35,901 nucleotides of DNA, taken from Mycobacterium helveticum (GTDB lineage: Bacteria > Actinomycetota > Actinomycetes > Mycobacteriales > Mycobacteriaceae). Of this stretch, positions 11,801 to 21,700 are shown one piece after another. Every line of letters starts with the position of its first letter. Within the stretch, counting starts at the first letter, position 1. The position numbers and the translations under genes were made by a program. The notes beneath the pieces are model-generated. The model saw nothing but the letters and a program-made list of their open reading frames with translations. It did no database searches and was not told the DNA's origin. Location: NCBI RefSeq assembly GCF_007714205.1, contig NZ_VMQU01000051.1, forward strand, positions 1-35,901, given 5' to 3'.

Positions 11801-13456
11801 GAGCACGAACCCGATCCGGGCCGCCGGCACCGCGGGGTCGATCGGCACGTACGCCGCCCCGGTTTTGAGCACCGCCAAAATCGCGACGATCGCCTCGGCC
11901 GAACGCGGCAACAACAGCGCCACCCGCTGACCCGGGCCCACCCCCCGGCCGGCCAACCGGTGCGCCAACCGGCTGGCGGCGTCCTCGACCTCGCGGTAGG
12001 TCCACGACGACGCCCCGCACGTGATCGCCGTCGCCTCCGCGGCGCGGGCCACCTGCGCAGCGAACAACTCCGGAATCGACCCCGACTTCGCTGCCGGCCG
12101 GGTCAACACCGCCCGGTTACCCCACCCGTCCAGCCCGGCAAGGTCACCGGCATCGAGCAGATCCATCGCTGAGAGCCGCCGGCCCGGGTCCGCCGTCATC
12201 GCGGTGAACACCCGCTGCAGCCGTCTCGCCAATTCCGGGACGTCGAACTTCGACAATGCCCCGCCCGAGGCCGCCGTGCTGAGAAACATCTGATCACCGG
12301 CGCCGGAGAAGATCAATCCAAAGCTGCCCACCTGAACGGGGTTGGTGAAGGACGCCGACGCCGCCACACCGGCGAAGTCCATGGTCATCTTGGACGGCAT
12401 GAAGTTGACGCTCACCCGATCGGCCGGCTGGCCCGCGCCGCTCGGGTCGGTTTTGCGTTCCAGGGCATGCACCGGGAACCGCTGATGCTGCAGTGCTTCC
12501 CGTATTTGCGTATCGACGTGCTGACAAAAGTCGGCGACCGTGGTTTCCGGCGAAACGCTCAGCACCAGCGGCACCACCCCGGAAAGCATCCCGGGCAGCA
12601 TCTTGGACTCCGGACGCACTCGCCTGCTGACCGGGAAGTCGAGCACCACCTCCGAGCCGCGGGCGCCCCACCCACGCACCAGGAGTGCACATGCCGCGGT
12701 GATGACCGACGACTGGGGCACCTTCCACGCGTCGGACAACTCCTGAACGCGCCGGAGGACGACGGGGTCCAATCGAACCGGCGCAGAGGGCGCACTCGGC
12801 TCGCCCTTGCCCCCGGCTTGGGGTAACCGATCATGCGGCCCGCTGTCCGACGGAAGGTTCCCGGCCCAATAGGCGTGGTCTTCCCGGTAATCGGTGGACG
12901 CTTCGTATTCCGATTCGCACCGAACCAGATCTTCCAGGGAGCCGAAAAAGACCGGGGGAATGGGTGTGCCGGAAACCATTGCCGCGTATACCGTTGCAAT
13001 TCGGTTGGCGAGAAGCGTGATTCCGGTTCCGTCGATGATGATGTGGTGGAAGCAACCGAACAAGTAGAATTCGTCCACCCAGGTCTGAAATAGGGCGAAT
13101 TTGAACAGCGGGCCGTCCGACGGCATGGGTGTCTGTTGGATCGACAATGCCAGCGCACGGGCCTCCTGCACCGGATGGCGCGAGTCGCTCAGGTCATGGA
13201 AGTCCAATTCGATGTCCGGGTAATCGATCGCCCGCTGAAAAACCTGGCCATCGGCCTCGAAGAGGGCGGCCCTGGCCGGTTCGGCCTCCCCCATCGCATG
13301 ACTGATCGCGCGCCGGAGCAGGTCGGGCTCCACCGTGCCGTCGAATCGCACAAGTACGCCCAGCTGCCACTCCGTGCCGGAGTGACCCGTCTCCTGCGCA
13401 AGCCAAATGTCCAGCTGGCCCCGCGTCAGCGGCAGCGCCCGATCGTCAGTTTTCAT
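8864..13456 (-). CDS. Non-ribosomal peptide synthetase NRPS-1, C-A-T-E, probable lipo-initiation module
   Basis: Single-module NRPS of 1530 residues, likely the first peptide module. The C domain (about 8-440) has HHIIIDG at 137-143. It heads the first module, so its donor is probably an acyl chain from the PKS/FAAL, as in starter C domains. The A domain (about 470-960) has LIYTSGTTG near 608, YRTGDL and the A10 lysine in NGKLDRR. The T domain carries LGGDSI (phosphopantetheine Ser near 1003). The epimerase domain (about 1070-1515) has [10 protein letters not shown] near 1178, DLSRTVGWF and NYLGR near 1405. The specificity code read by alignment is DVCSVALVH, with Cys at the position that is Trp in many A domains; I do not assign a substrate. 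The product residue should be D-configured, matching the DCL-like C1 of NRPS-2. It follows the mbtH-like gene by 66 bp and overlaps NRPS-2 by 14 bp, so the three form one operon. Confidence 0.95.
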   Translation of the reverse strand: MKTDDRALPLTRGQLDIWLAQETGHSGTEWQLGVLVRFDGTVEPDLLRRAISHAMGEAEPARAALFEADGQVFQRAIDYPDIELDFHDLSDSRHPVQEARALALSIQQTPMPSDGPLFKFALFQTWVDEFYLFGCFHHIIIDGTGITLLANRIATVYAAMVSGTPIPPVFFGSLEDLVRCESEYEASTDYREDHAYWAGNLPSDSGPHDRLPQAGGKGEPSAPSAPVRLDPVVLRRVQELSDAWKVPQSSVITAACALLVRGWGARGSEVVLDFPVSRRVRPESKMLPGMLSGVVPLVLSVSPETTVADFCQHVDTQIREALQHQRFPVHALERKTDPSGAGQPADRVSVNFMPSKMTMDFAGVAASASFTNPVQVGSFGLIFSGAGDQMFLSTAASGGALSKFDVPELARRLQRVFTAMTADPGRRLSAMDLLDAGDLAGLDGWGNRAVLTRPAAKSGSIPELFAAQVARAAEATAITCGASSWTYREVEDAASRLAHRLAGRGVGPGQRVALLLPRSAEAIVAILAVLKTGAAYVPIDPAVPAARIGFVLDDAAPIAAITHTGLTDRLDGRDLLVVNVDDLDDPADLPVDGRSGAALPDPDPDHIAYLIYTSGTTGVPKGVAITHRNVIGLLDSLNVELSPGQVWSQWHSLAFDVSVCEIWGALLAGGRLVVVPESVARSPEDFHALLVAEEVGVLSQTPSAFYALQTADSLAPELGRQLKLEAVVFAGEALEPQRLAPWLDNHPGLPRLLNLYGTTETTVHASFREISAADVDSTASPIGVPLAHLAFFVLDGWLQAVPAGVVGELYVAGSSVGSGYWQRPGLSATRFVACPFGEPGARMYRTGDLAWWGADGQLRYVGRADEQVKIRGYRIELGEVQVALSALDGVQQAVAIVREDRPGDKRLVGYVTGTADPAEIPAALAERLPSYMVPAAVVVIDALPLTVNGKLDRRALPAPEYQDVDHYRAPTDAVEEILADIYAQVLGLERVGVDESFFELGGDSILSMQVVARARAAGLVCRPRDVFVEQTVARLARVAGVTDDDADAFDEGVGPVVATPIMCWLHGVESAGAPVDQFNQTVLVQAPVGVAEADVVAVLQAVLDRHPMLRLRVDDDGAGGWSLTVPEVGSVDARGCLRAVQVLSDEAVIEARSRLNLAAGVMLSALWVVPTGQLVMIAHHLAVDGMSWRILVEDLNLAWAQLRGGQPVVLPPARTSFARWASFLAEHAYRPDVVEQAQLWQRVAAIPGALPAVRPAVDTFAAAGSLSVELDAETTRLLLGEVPAAFHAGIHEILVIAFALALAEFLGTGGAPIGIDVEGHGRQEELAAPNEHVDLSRTVGWFTTKYPVGLNVGGLDWAQVTAGGAALGEAIKDAKEQLRSLPDGATYGLLRYLNTDVDLGGSDPPIGFNYLGRVGAAEVEHSGDVWEICQDGWSVTGVAAAIPMPLMHTVELNAGTIDTDTGPRLRGGWTWAPSVLDHAQVSRLSRLWFDALGGICAHVQGGGGGLTPSDIAVGLSQQQIDELQRQYADS

Positions 13457-13522
13457 GCGGTCTACCTATCAACGCCCCTGTGCCGCGGCCAACCGTCATG
13501 GACCGTGTCTTGCGGCTAACCG
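13457..13522 (-). repeat. Degenerate copies of the mbtH 3' end in the mbtH/NRPS-1 spacer
   Basis: The 66-bp spacer holds two imperfect copies (about 27-30 bp each) of the DNA encoding RLAAGQG at the mbtH 3' end. Minus-strand cores are CGGTTAGCCGCAAGACACGG and CGGTTGGCCGCGGCACAGGG, against CGGTTGGCCGCGGGACAGGG inside the gene. The spacer looks built by tandem duplication of the mbtH terminus. A weak AGGT lies 8 bp before the NRPS-1 ATG. Confidence 0.7.
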
Positions 13523-13777
13523 TCAATGCCCCTGTCCCGCGAGTCCCTGTCCCGCGAGTCCCTGTCCCGCGGCCAACCGCTCGCGCAGACTCTTCGGCCT
13601 GATGTCGGTCCAGTTCTGTTCGACGTAGTCCAGACACGCCGCGCGATCCGCTTCGCCGTACACCACCCGCCAGCCGGCTGGAACGTCGGCGAAAGCCGGC
13701 CACAGGCTGTGCTGCTGCTCGTCGTTGACCAAGACGAAAAACCTGCCATCTTCGTCGTCGAACGGATTGATGCTCAC
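13523..13777 (-). CDS. MbtH-like protein (NRPS adenylation-domain chaperone)
   Basis: Protein of 84 residues. MbtH-like proteins bind NRPS A domains and are needed for their folding or activity, which fits a position 66 bp upstream of two NRPS genes. The family signature is complete: N-terminal NPFDD, then [19 protein letters not shown] and a C-terminal [14 protein letters not shown]. The start is GTG at 13777, with GGGAGA about 6 bp upstream on the minus strand. Usual length is about 70 residues; the surplus is a C-terminal tail, [14 protein letters not shown], produced by a 15-bp in-frame tandem repeat. It is the first gene of the operon, and its promoter lies just upstream. A diverged copy of its first ~22 codons, 5' UTR and promoter sits upstream of the large PKS. 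Confidence 0.95.
   Translation of the reverse strand: MSINPFDDEDGRFFVLVNDEQQHSLWPAFADVPAGWRVVYGEADRAACLDYVEQNWTDIRPKSLRERLAAGQGLAGQGLAGQGH
13530..13571. repeat. 15-bp tandem repeat, about 2.8 copies, in mbtH 3' end
   Basis: Unit CCCTGTCCCGCGAGT at 13530-13544 and 13545-13559, with a partial third at 13560-13571. The period of five codons keeps the frame and encodes the GQGLA repeats. It probably varies in copy number by slippage. Confidence 0.95.
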
Positions 13778-13809
13778 CGCGTCTCCCGGACCCGTCTACT
13801 GGACATAGG

Positions 13810-13823
13810 TATAACAAGTTCTA
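13810..13823. promoter_or_regulatory. Operator-like site over the mbtH transcription start
   Basis: TATAACAAGTTCTA fits TNNAACNNGTTNNA, the published KstR (TetR family) consensus. It lies immediately downstream of the predicted -10 and covers the expected transcription start, a usual repressor position. A near-identical site occupies the same position before the large PKS (26858-26871). The regulator is not identified; KstR itself is only one possibility. Confidence 0.5.
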
Positions 13824-13824
13824 A

Positions 13825-13854
13825 ACCATACTGGAGGCCGACGGAGGTTGTCTC
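13825..13854 (-). promoter_or_regulatory. Predicted promoter of the mbtH-NRPS operon
   Basis: Minus strand: -35 GAGACA (13849-13854), 18-bp spacer, -10 TATGGT (13825-13830), which fits TANNNT. The arrangement and spacer length are the same as in the PKS promoter at 26873-26902, and the downstream leader is homologous, supporting both. Confidence 0.55.
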
Positions 13855-14443
13855 GGTCTTGGGGGAAATTCCATCTACGGACCCCCAGCTGAAACCTGCC
13901 CGATAGTACTACCGGCCCCGGCATACTCCGCAACGGTGAAATTCGCGGCGTTCGGTTCACCGCCCGACTTCACGCGACGCATGCAGCGAATGACCGGGTT
14001 CGCGAAAAAAGTTGCCGGCTGGGCTGTCTCAGCGACGATGCGGAGGCGCCTTCGATCGCCGCGGGTCTTCAATCATTCGGCGGGACAATCGGATGCCGAT
14101 AGTTTCGAATCGCTTCGTGGTTCCGGCCGCGGATCACCGTACCGTTCGCTGGCCCCACCGATCGGCCGGCGCAACCTGGGACCGCCCCCCTTCGGTCGGG
14201 TCGCTTGGCGACAGTTGCCCAGAACCCGCCGCGGGCGTCGGCGCCGACGACGGAAGACTCGCGGGCACTCGACTGCTCGGCCGTTGCGGCGTCGAGGCCG
14301 CCCGTACGGGGCAGCACCTTCGCGCCGCGGCGGCAAGTGCCCTGAGGGGCACCGGAGGGCCCCGACGGCCGTGGTCGCGGTGCCGTGCGCGTCGTGGTGT
14401 CACGGCTTCGGCAGACGGCAAGCAGACGGCGAAACAGCGTTCT
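13855..14443. other. Gene-poor stretch between the NRPS operon and the methyltransferase
   Basis: About 590 bp with no recognised gene. The longest plus-strand frame (GTG 13936 to 14589, 217 codons) is Arg-rich from mid-length, has no recognisable motif, no clear ribosome binding site, and runs through the predicted methyltransferase promoter. Overlapping frames on both strands are equally unconvincing. It could be decayed coding DNA or a long divergent control region. Confidence 0.5.
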
Positions 14444-14471
14444 TTGCGATTGCAAACTTCGCGGCTACTGT
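14444..14471 (+). promoter_or_regulatory. Predicted promoter of the lone methyltransferase, with an overlapping palindrome
   Basis: -35 TTGCGA (14444-14449), 16-bp spacer, -10 TACTGT (14466-14471; fits TANNNT). The expected start near 14478 leaves an untranslated leader of about 168 nt before the ATG at 14646. TTTGC-N4-GCAAA (14443-14456) is a perfect 5+5 inverted repeat over the -35, so a repressor site is possible. Confidence 0.4.
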
Positions 14472-14633
14472 AGGGACGGCACAATTCGGCGAGGCGGCGC
14501 GGACAGAGTTTCCCCGACTCCTCGAAGGGTTTCTTCGGGCACGAACGTTGCGGCGCGTAAGAAATCGGAGGCTTGCAAAATATCCGTAAAAGAGGCACCA
14601 CGTCAGCCCTCAGGGGGCGCGGCAGATTTGATT

Positions 14634-14644
14634 GAGGCGACATA
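14634..14644 (+). repeat. 11-bp direct repeat flanking the methyltransferase, copy 1
   Basis: GAGGCGACATA just before the start codon; it also supplies the GAGG ribosome binding site. An identical copy lies at the very end of the coding sequence (15504-15514). It may be a trace of insertion of the whole gene, or chance. Confidence 0.5.
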
Positions 14645-14645
14645 A

Positions 14646-15515
14646 ATGGACGACCACAGCGAAGCTTCGGCGAACCCCGACTCGAAGGATGGTGCACCGC
14701 CGGTCGCAATGTCGGCGCACCTCGCCGATGACCTGCTGTCCACGACTGCCGTTGGCTGGCGCAGCTTTTACGACAAACTCAGCCGCCGCCTGGAGGACAT
14801 CGGAGTGGCTGACTCGTCTTTCTTCCTGAATTATGGCTACCTGCCGATAGATTCCCACAACGAATCCGCGTTCCCCATCCGCGCAGGTACCTTCAACGTG
14901 AACTCGGTCCGATTGGTGTTCGAGGTCGTCGGATCGCACGACCTCAATGGGAGCACGGTCGTCGAAATAGGATGTGGGCGCGGCGGCAACTCCGCACTCG
15001 TCGCGGAGAAGTTCGACGCCCAAGTCATCGGCATCGACATGTCCGCGGAAGCGATCGCTTTCTGCAGCAAAACGCACGTCAAGCCTTCGCTCGACTTCAA
15101 GGTCGGCGATGCATTAAACATTCCCCTGGACGATGCATTCTGCGATGCGGTCATCAACATCGAGTCGTCGCATTCGTATGGCAATCTGCCGAAATTCCTG
15201 AAAGAAGTTCGCCGGATTTGTCGGCCCGGTGCGTGGTTCTTGCACACGGACTTCTTGAGTCCCGAGGACTGGGACTATGTGAGGACGCGTTTGAAGGCGC
15301 TGGGCTTTGTCACCGACGACGACCGCGACATCACTGCCAACGTATTGGCCTCGCGGGATCAAGCCAGTAATAACTACGAGCAGGTTTACGGCGACGGAAA
15401 TGCTCGCGTGGCCAACTTCCTGGCGCTACCCGGATCCGCGATCTACGAGCAGATGCGGGCCGGCTTGTTGGAGTACCGGATATTGAGATCTCAACTGCGC
15501 GCCGAGGCGACATAG
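14646..15515 (+). CDS. SAM-dependent O-methyltransferase, Rv2952 / GPL Fmt-like
   Basis: Protein of 289 residues, a class I methyltransferase. The SAM-binding motif VVEIGCGRGG lies near 105-114, followed by an acidic VIGIDMS and GDALNIPLDD. The segment AVINIESSHSYGNLPKFL-EV-RICRPG closely resembles the equivalent part of Rv2952, the phthiotriol/phenolphthiotriol dimycocerosate methyltransferase, a relative of the GPL lipid and rhamnose methyltransferases. A role in O-methylating the lipid-chain hydroxyl of the product is therefore inferred; a sugar hydroxyl is the alternative. The ATG at 14646 has GAGG 8 bp upstream. It is the only gene on this strand between two minus-strand operons, has its own predicted promoter, and is clearly less GC-rich (sampled lines near 52%) than the surrounding synthases, suggesting separate acquisition. 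Confidence 0.88.
   Translation: MDDHSEASANPDSKDGAPPVAMSAHLADDLLSTTAVGWRSFYDKLSRRLEDIGVADSSFFLNYGYLPIDSHNESAFPIRAGTFNVNSVRLVFEVVGSHDLNGSTVVEIGCGRGGNSALVAEKFDAQVIGIDMSAEAIAFCSKTHVKPSLDFKVGDALNIPLDDAFCDAVINIESSHSYGNLPKFLKEVRRICRPGAWFLHTDFLSPEDWDYVRTRLKALGFVTDDDRDITANVLASRDQASNNYEQVYGDGNARVANFLALPGSAIYEQMRAGLLEYRILRSQLRAEAT
15504..15514 (+). repeat. 11-bp direct repeat flanking the methyltransferase, copy 2
   Basis: Second GAGGCGACATA, encoding the last residues (EAT) and the start of the stop codon. Identical to 14634-14644. Confidence 0.5.
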
Positions 15516-15610
15516 GCCCGTGCCTTGTCGCGCTGCAGCCTTCAGCCGGTCGTTGGCCTACCGGCGGGACTGCCACTCCCGAGGTCCTGCAGCTCCGGCC
15601 ACCATCAGGT

Positions 15611-15654
15611 GATCTCGAGTTGCCATAGCACTGGTGATATCGCAACTCGAGATC
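15611..15654. terminator. Candidate bidirectional terminator hairpin between convergent genes
   Basis: GATCTCGAGTTGC (15611-15623) and GCAACTCGAGATC (15642-15654) form a perfect 13-bp inverted repeat with an 18-nt loop; ATA/TAT inside the loop could extend the stem imperfectly. It lies in the 185-bp gap between the convergent methyltransferase and PKS stops. No T-tract is evident, as is common for mycobacterial candidates. A protein-binding palindrome is the alternative. Confidence 0.55.
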
Positions 15655-15700
15655 CGCGCAGCGCCGTGCGCGCACGCCGCTGCCTACCCGTTGCCGTCGA

Positions 15701-18700
15701 TCACTGCGCGGGCTCGGACGCACCGAAGGTCTGCACCTCGTCCGACTCCGGCACCTGACCGGCCAGGTATTCGGCGAGCGCCCCGATCGTCGGGTAGTCG
15801 AAGACCGCGGTGGCGCTGATCGTGAACGCGCCGCCGAACTGGGGAAGCAACCGGTTGCTGAACTCGACCGCCATCAGTGAGTCCGTGCCCAGTTCCAGGA
15901 ACCGGCTGGTCGCGGCCGGCGGTTGCGCGAGCCGCAGGAAGTTCTGCACTTCGCGCCGCAGGTAGTCGGTGAGGAAACTGCCGCGCTCCGCCTCGGGTAC
16001 CTCATGCAACTGCCGGAGCAACTCGCTGTCGCCGCGTGTTGCGGTGGCAGCGCTGGGCAGCACGTGCGCGAGCAGGGTCGGGCGGGAGGCGCCCAGCCCC
16101 TTCGCGGCGCGCTGCCAGTTGGCTTTGATGACGGTTGCCTGCACGGTTCCGTTGGCGACCACCTCGGCGAGCGCGTGCAGGGCGGCCGCGGGTTCCAGCG
16201 GAATCAGGCCCTGCGCGCTGAGATTCACGCGCGCCGCGTGCGATGTGGCCATGCCGCCCTTCGCCCAGGGACCCCAGTTGATGCCGGTCGCGGGCAGGCC
16301 GTGCGCCCTGCGGTCCGCAGCGAGCCCGTCGAGCAGCGCATTGCCCGCGGCGTAGTTGGCCTGGCCGGGCGAACCGAGCACGCTGGCGGCCGAGGAATAC
16401 AGGATGAAGAAGTCCAGATCGTCGTCCTTCGTCAGCCGGTCCAGGTAGCGGGCCCCGAAAGCCTTGGGTGCCAGCGTCGTCCGGAAATGTTCCAGGTTCT
16501 GCTGGGTCAGCAGCGCGTCGTCGAGCACACCGGCCAGGTGCGCCACGCCCGCGAGCGGCGGCAACTCCTCCCGGATCCGCTTGAGCAACGCTGCGACCTG
16601 CGCCTCGTCGCCGACGTCGGCCGCGACGGTGTGGATGCGGCACCGGTGGCGCTCCATGATGTCGTCGATCGCTTTTTGGGCGTCCGCATCGGGTGCGCGC
16701 CGACTGGTCAACACGATGTCACCGGCGCCGAGTTGCGCCAGGTGGGCCGCCGTGAAGAGGCCGAGCGCGCCGAGGCCGCCGGTGATCAGGTAGGTCCGAT
16801 CGGGGCGCGGCTGCAGCGGTTTCGGCATCTGCAGCACGATCTTGCCGATGTGTCGCGCCTGCTGCATGCGGCGGAACGCCGTCTTGGCCTCCGTCACCGG
16901 GTAGACCTCGACCGCGATCGGCGCCAGTGTGCCGTTGGCCATAGTGTCGGCCACCTCGTCCAGCAACCTGCCCACCCGCTCGGGTTCTTGCTCGATGCAC
17001 GCGTCCAGCGCGATGATCTCGTAGGAGATGTCGGGACGCGCGGCCGCCATCTGCTCACGAGTCCAGATGTCCCGCTTCGCGATCTCGGCGAAACGGCCCC
17101 CCTGCGCGGTGGCCCGCACGGTCGCGGCGATGAACCCCTCGTTGGTGAGGCTGTTGAGCACCACATCAACACCCGCGCCGCCGGTATCCGCCAAGATCTG
17201 ATCGGCGAAATCCGTACTGCGCGAGTCGTAGATGTATTCCACTCCCATTTCCCGCAGCTTGGCGCGTTTGTAGGTGCTGGCGGTGGCGAACACGGTCGCC
17301 CCGCGCTGCTGCGCGATCTGGATGGCGGCCAGACCGACGCCGCCGCTGGCGGCGTGGATGAGCACCCGGTCACCGGGGCCGACCTCCGCCCAGTCGAACG
17401 CGAGCCGTGTCGTCAGCGCCCCGGCCGGGATGGTCGCGGCGCCGACGGCGCTGATCCCGTTGGGCACCGGCGACAGGAACTGGGCCGGCACGTTGACCCG
17501 GGTGGCGAACGACCCCGGCATGAAGCCGAAGACGCGCTGACCGACCTCGAACCCGGTGACACCGGCACCCAACTCCGTGACGACGCCGGCGAGGTCACCG
17601 CCGCCGATCTGCCCCGGGTCGCCCGGGTACAGGCCGAGCACGTTGAGCACATCCCGGAAGTTGAGGCCCGCGGCCTCGACCCGGATCTGCACCTGGCCCG
17701 CCTCCGGCGGGGCCACGACCGTCTCGTTCAGACGAAGGTTGTCGATCGCGCCGCGTTCGGTCGGCGCCAGGAAGTAGTCGGCGGCCCGCGGTACGGCGAG
17801 ATGCCCGCTGCGCGCCCATGGCAGCAGCCGCGGCACCAAATACTTTCCTTGTCGCAGAGCAAGTTCCGGTTCCTCGACGGGGGCGCCGAGCAGGCCGGTC
17901 AGCGAGTGCACGGTATCGCCGGATCCATCGGAGTCGACCAGCCGGCAACGCAGGCTCGGCTGCTCGGTGATGATGGTGCGTCCCAGGCCCCACAGCGCCG
18001 ACTGCGCCGGATCGACCGGCTCGCCGGATTCGGTCGCCACGGCCCGTTCGGTGACGATCCACAGGCCCCCGGTGAGTTTGAGGTCCTGCTGCGCCAGCAG
18101 CGTCTGCACGACGGCGAGCAACTGGTCGATCTCGGTTTCCACCCGCGCGGCGAATTCAGCGCTCGATTCTTCGGCGCCGGGTCGGTTGGCGCTACGCCAG
18201 ACGATTCCGGAGACCGGGGCACCGCGCCCCTCCGCCTGTGCGAGCTGCTGCTGCCAGAAGTCCGCATCCGAACCACGGTCCAACGCGACCGCACCCGGCA
18301 CGTCGGCCGCCAACTCGTCGAATCCGGCGATCAGCCAGGTCCCGTCGCCCTTCGCGGCGCCCGGTTCCGGGGCCGGCACTTCCTCCCAGCCCAGGGTGTA
18401 CAGGTTGCGGGTGGCGTCGCCGCCGAGCCCGCGCAGCAACGCCTCCCGGGGCGCGCGTTTCACCGCGAACTCGCGGATGCTGCCCAGCTCCCGGCCGTCG
18501 CGGTCCACGAAATCGAGGTCAAAGACCTGTGTTTCGCTGTCGGAACCGCCGCTCTGCCAGCGCGCGCGGCAATAGAACCGTCGCGGCAACTTCTCCCGCA
18601 GCTCTACCCGCCCATACCGCAGCGGCAGGAACAGATCGGGCAGTCCGTCCTCGTCCCCGGCGAGGGCCGCCGGGAAGGCTGGGAAGGCGACTCCGGTGCA

Positions 18701-21700
18701 CAGATCCAGCAGCACCGGATGGACCGGCTCGCTGCCGAGCTGTTCGGCCAGCTCGTCGCCGATGGCGATATCGCCGACCGCCTCACCGTCGCCGGACCAC
18801 AGCGATTTCAGCGACGTGGACCAGGTGGGACCCCACTGCAGCTCCAGGTCGGCGAAGGTGTCGAACAGCTGCTGCGGACGCATGCGGCTCAACCGCTCGC
18901 ACGCGGCGTCGATGGACTCCCCCGGCTCGGTCGCCGGCTCGTCGTCGATGCTGCCGGCGATCCGGCCGTCGGCGTTCAACGACCAGTCGGCTTCCCGATC
19001 ACCGTACGGGCGGCTGTGCACCTGGAAGGTCCAGCCGCCGTCTTCGACCGGATGCACGGTCAGCTGCACCTCCCGGGAACTCTTGTCGCCCAGGATGATC
19101 GGTTCGTAGAAGAAGACCTCGCGCACCTGCGCCGGCGCCCCGACGGCGGCCAGGGCCATCGCGGCGTACGTCGCTCCGGGCACGACCACGGTGCCGTAGA
19201 TGACGTGATGGGCCAGCCACGGCTGCGTCTTGGTGGACCACCGGCTGGTGTAAACCATGTCACCGGAGGCGAGATCCTTGACGCTGCCCAAGATTCCGGA
19301 TCCGGCAGCGCCGTAGCCGTCGACGCCGCGGATGTCGGCATTCTTCGGCCAGAAGCGACGCCGCTGGAACGGGTAGGTGGGCAGTTCGACTCTGCGGTGT
19401 GGCCGGTGATACAACGCGGCGAACACGGGCCGATGCCCGGCCACGTAGGCCGCGGCCAGCGCTTCGGCGATCTGGCGCCGGTCGTCGGTGCCCTTGCGCA
19501 GGGAAACGACAGTACGCGGGGTGGCCGAGGATTCCGGCCAGACCTGCACGGCGGCACCGGTCAGCACCGGTTGCGGGCCGACCTCCATCAGCACCGAGCA
19601 GCCCAGCGCGGCCACGGTTTTCACGCTTTCGGCGAACTGCACCGGCTGGCGGGAATGCCGCCGCCAATACTTCGCGTCGAGCGGGGTTTCCGCGGTGAGC
19701 ACCGCGCCGGTGCGGTTGCACACCAGGGGCAGGGTCGGAACGGCGAATTCGAACTTGCCTGCGTAGGACTCGAATTCGTCGAGCGCCGGCTCCAGCAACT
19801 CGGAGTGGAAGGCGTGGCTGGTGTCCAGCCAGGTGCAGCGGATCCCGTCACCGTCGAACTTGGCGACGGCCTGTTCCAGATCGGCGGCCGGACCCGACAG
19901 CACCGTGTTGGGGCCGTTGTAGGCCGCGACGGAAAGATGCGGGAATTCGTCGGCGACACGCTCCACCTGCTGCGCGTCGGCGAACACCGCGACCATCCGG
20001 CCGCCCTCGGGCAGGTTCCCGAACAGCCGGCCGCGCTCGGCCATCAGCCGTGCCCCGTCCTCCAGGCTGAACACCCCGGCCACACATGCCGCCGCGTACT
20101 GGCCCACGCTGTGGCCCAGCACCACGTCGGGCTCGATGCCCCACGACTGCCACAGCCGGGCCAGGCCCATCTCGACGGCGAACAGCGCCGGCTGCGCAAA
20201 AGAGGTGTGCCGCAGCGTTTCTCCGTTGTCGACGTCGAATATGACCTCCAGCAACGGGCGCGGCAGCATGTGGTCGACCGCGTCGGCGCAGCGCTGCACC
20301 GTCTCGGCGAACACCGGCTCGGTGTCGAACAACTCGCGCGCCATCCCCGGGTATTGGCTGCCCTGCCCGGTGAACAACCACGCCGTCTTCGGCGGGTCAC
20401 CGCACTCGCCACGCACCGCGCCCGGACCCAGCCGGTTCTCGGCCAATCCGGCCAGCAGCTCGCGAGCGCCCTCAACCGAGTCGACGACCAGCGCGGCCCG
20501 GTGTTCGAAATGCGAACGCCCCACCCCGGCGGTGGAACACACGTCGGTGATGTCGACGTCCGGGTGCGCGTCCAGCCAGCCCGCGTAGCGCTGCGCCAAC
20601 GCCGCCAATGCCTGCGGTGAGCGCGCCGACAGCGGCAGGACGCCGACCGGTTCGCGAACGGTGGCCGACTCCGGTGCCGGCGCGGCGTCGCCCGCCGACG
20701 ATTCTCCGGTAGCCACCGACTTCGGTGGCGCCTCCTCGATCAGCACGTGGGCGTTGGTGCCGGAGAACCCGAAGGAACTCACCCCGGCGCGACGCGGCCG
20801 GCCGTCGGCGTGCCACGGCATCGCCTTGTCGACGACCCGCACGGGGAGCGAGTCCCACGGGATGTTCGGCGACGGCGTCTCGAAATGCAGGTTCTGCGGC
20901 AGCATTTCGTGCTCCAACGACAGCACGACCTTGATCAGGCCGGCGATCCCCGCCGCCGACTCGAGGTGGCCGATGTTGCTCTTCACCGATCCGATCAGCA
21001 GCGGCCGGTCCGCGTCACGGTCGACACCGTAGACGGCCGCGGCGGCCTGCACCTCGATCGGGTCGCCCAGCGAGGTGCCCGTCCCGTGCGCCTCGAGATA
21101 GTCGACCTCTCCCCCGACCAGACCGGCACGGGCCAGAGTTGTGGCGATAAGCCGTTGCTGTGCACCCCCGTTCGGGACGGTCAAACCACTGGACGCGCCG
21201 TCCTGGTTGACGGCGGTACCCCGGATGACCGCGCAGATCCGATCGCCGTCGCGCTCGGCATCGCTGAGCCTCTTGAGCACCAGCACCCCGCAGCCTTCGC
21301 TGCGCGCATAGCCGTTCGCGGCGGCGTCGAAGGTCTTGCATCGGCCGTCGGCGGCGAGCATTCGGGCGCGTGAGGTGGCGACGATGGACGCCGGGCTCAC
21401 CAACACGTTCACCCCGCCGGCCAGCGCCATGTCGCAGTCACCGGAGTGCAACGCCTGGCAGGCCTGATGGACGGCCACCAGCGACGCGCTGCACGCGGTG
21501 TCCACCGCCATCGCCGGCCCCTCCAGCCCGAGCGCGAACGCAACCCGGCCCGCGATGACGTTGAGCGCATTGCCGGTGATGAAGTGGGCTTCGATGGTCT
21601 CGACCGAGTTGGCGTTGAGCAGCTGCGAATACTCGTTGGCGGCCACCCCCACGAATACGCCGCTCTTGCTGCCGCGCAGTGCGGACGGTGCGTAGCCGGC

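Noticed and set aside
13530..13571. CRISPR-like array
   Set aside because: The 15-bp repeats are directly adjacent, without spacers, and lie in frame within mbtH.
14012..14473. Frame containing IVSNRFVVP, briefly suggestive of a trehalose-phosphate synthase start
   Set aside because: The resemblance ends after a few residues and none of the following family motifs appear.
13936..14589. 217-codon plus-strand frame upstream of the methyltransferase
   Set aside because: No motif, no clear ribosome site, Arg-rich run, and it overlaps the predicted methyltransferase promoter. Kept only as part of the gene-poor region.
15923..20620. A 1565-codon plus-strand open frame opposite the PKS, and similar long frames at 490-2439, 3715-5646, 5989-9015, 23843-26698 (+) and 30253-32109, 32494-34701 (-)
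   Set aside because: Each lies antisense to a domain-complete synthase and reads as His/Arg/Gly/Gln-rich low-complexity protein without motifs, as expected for the mirror of GC-rich coding DNA.
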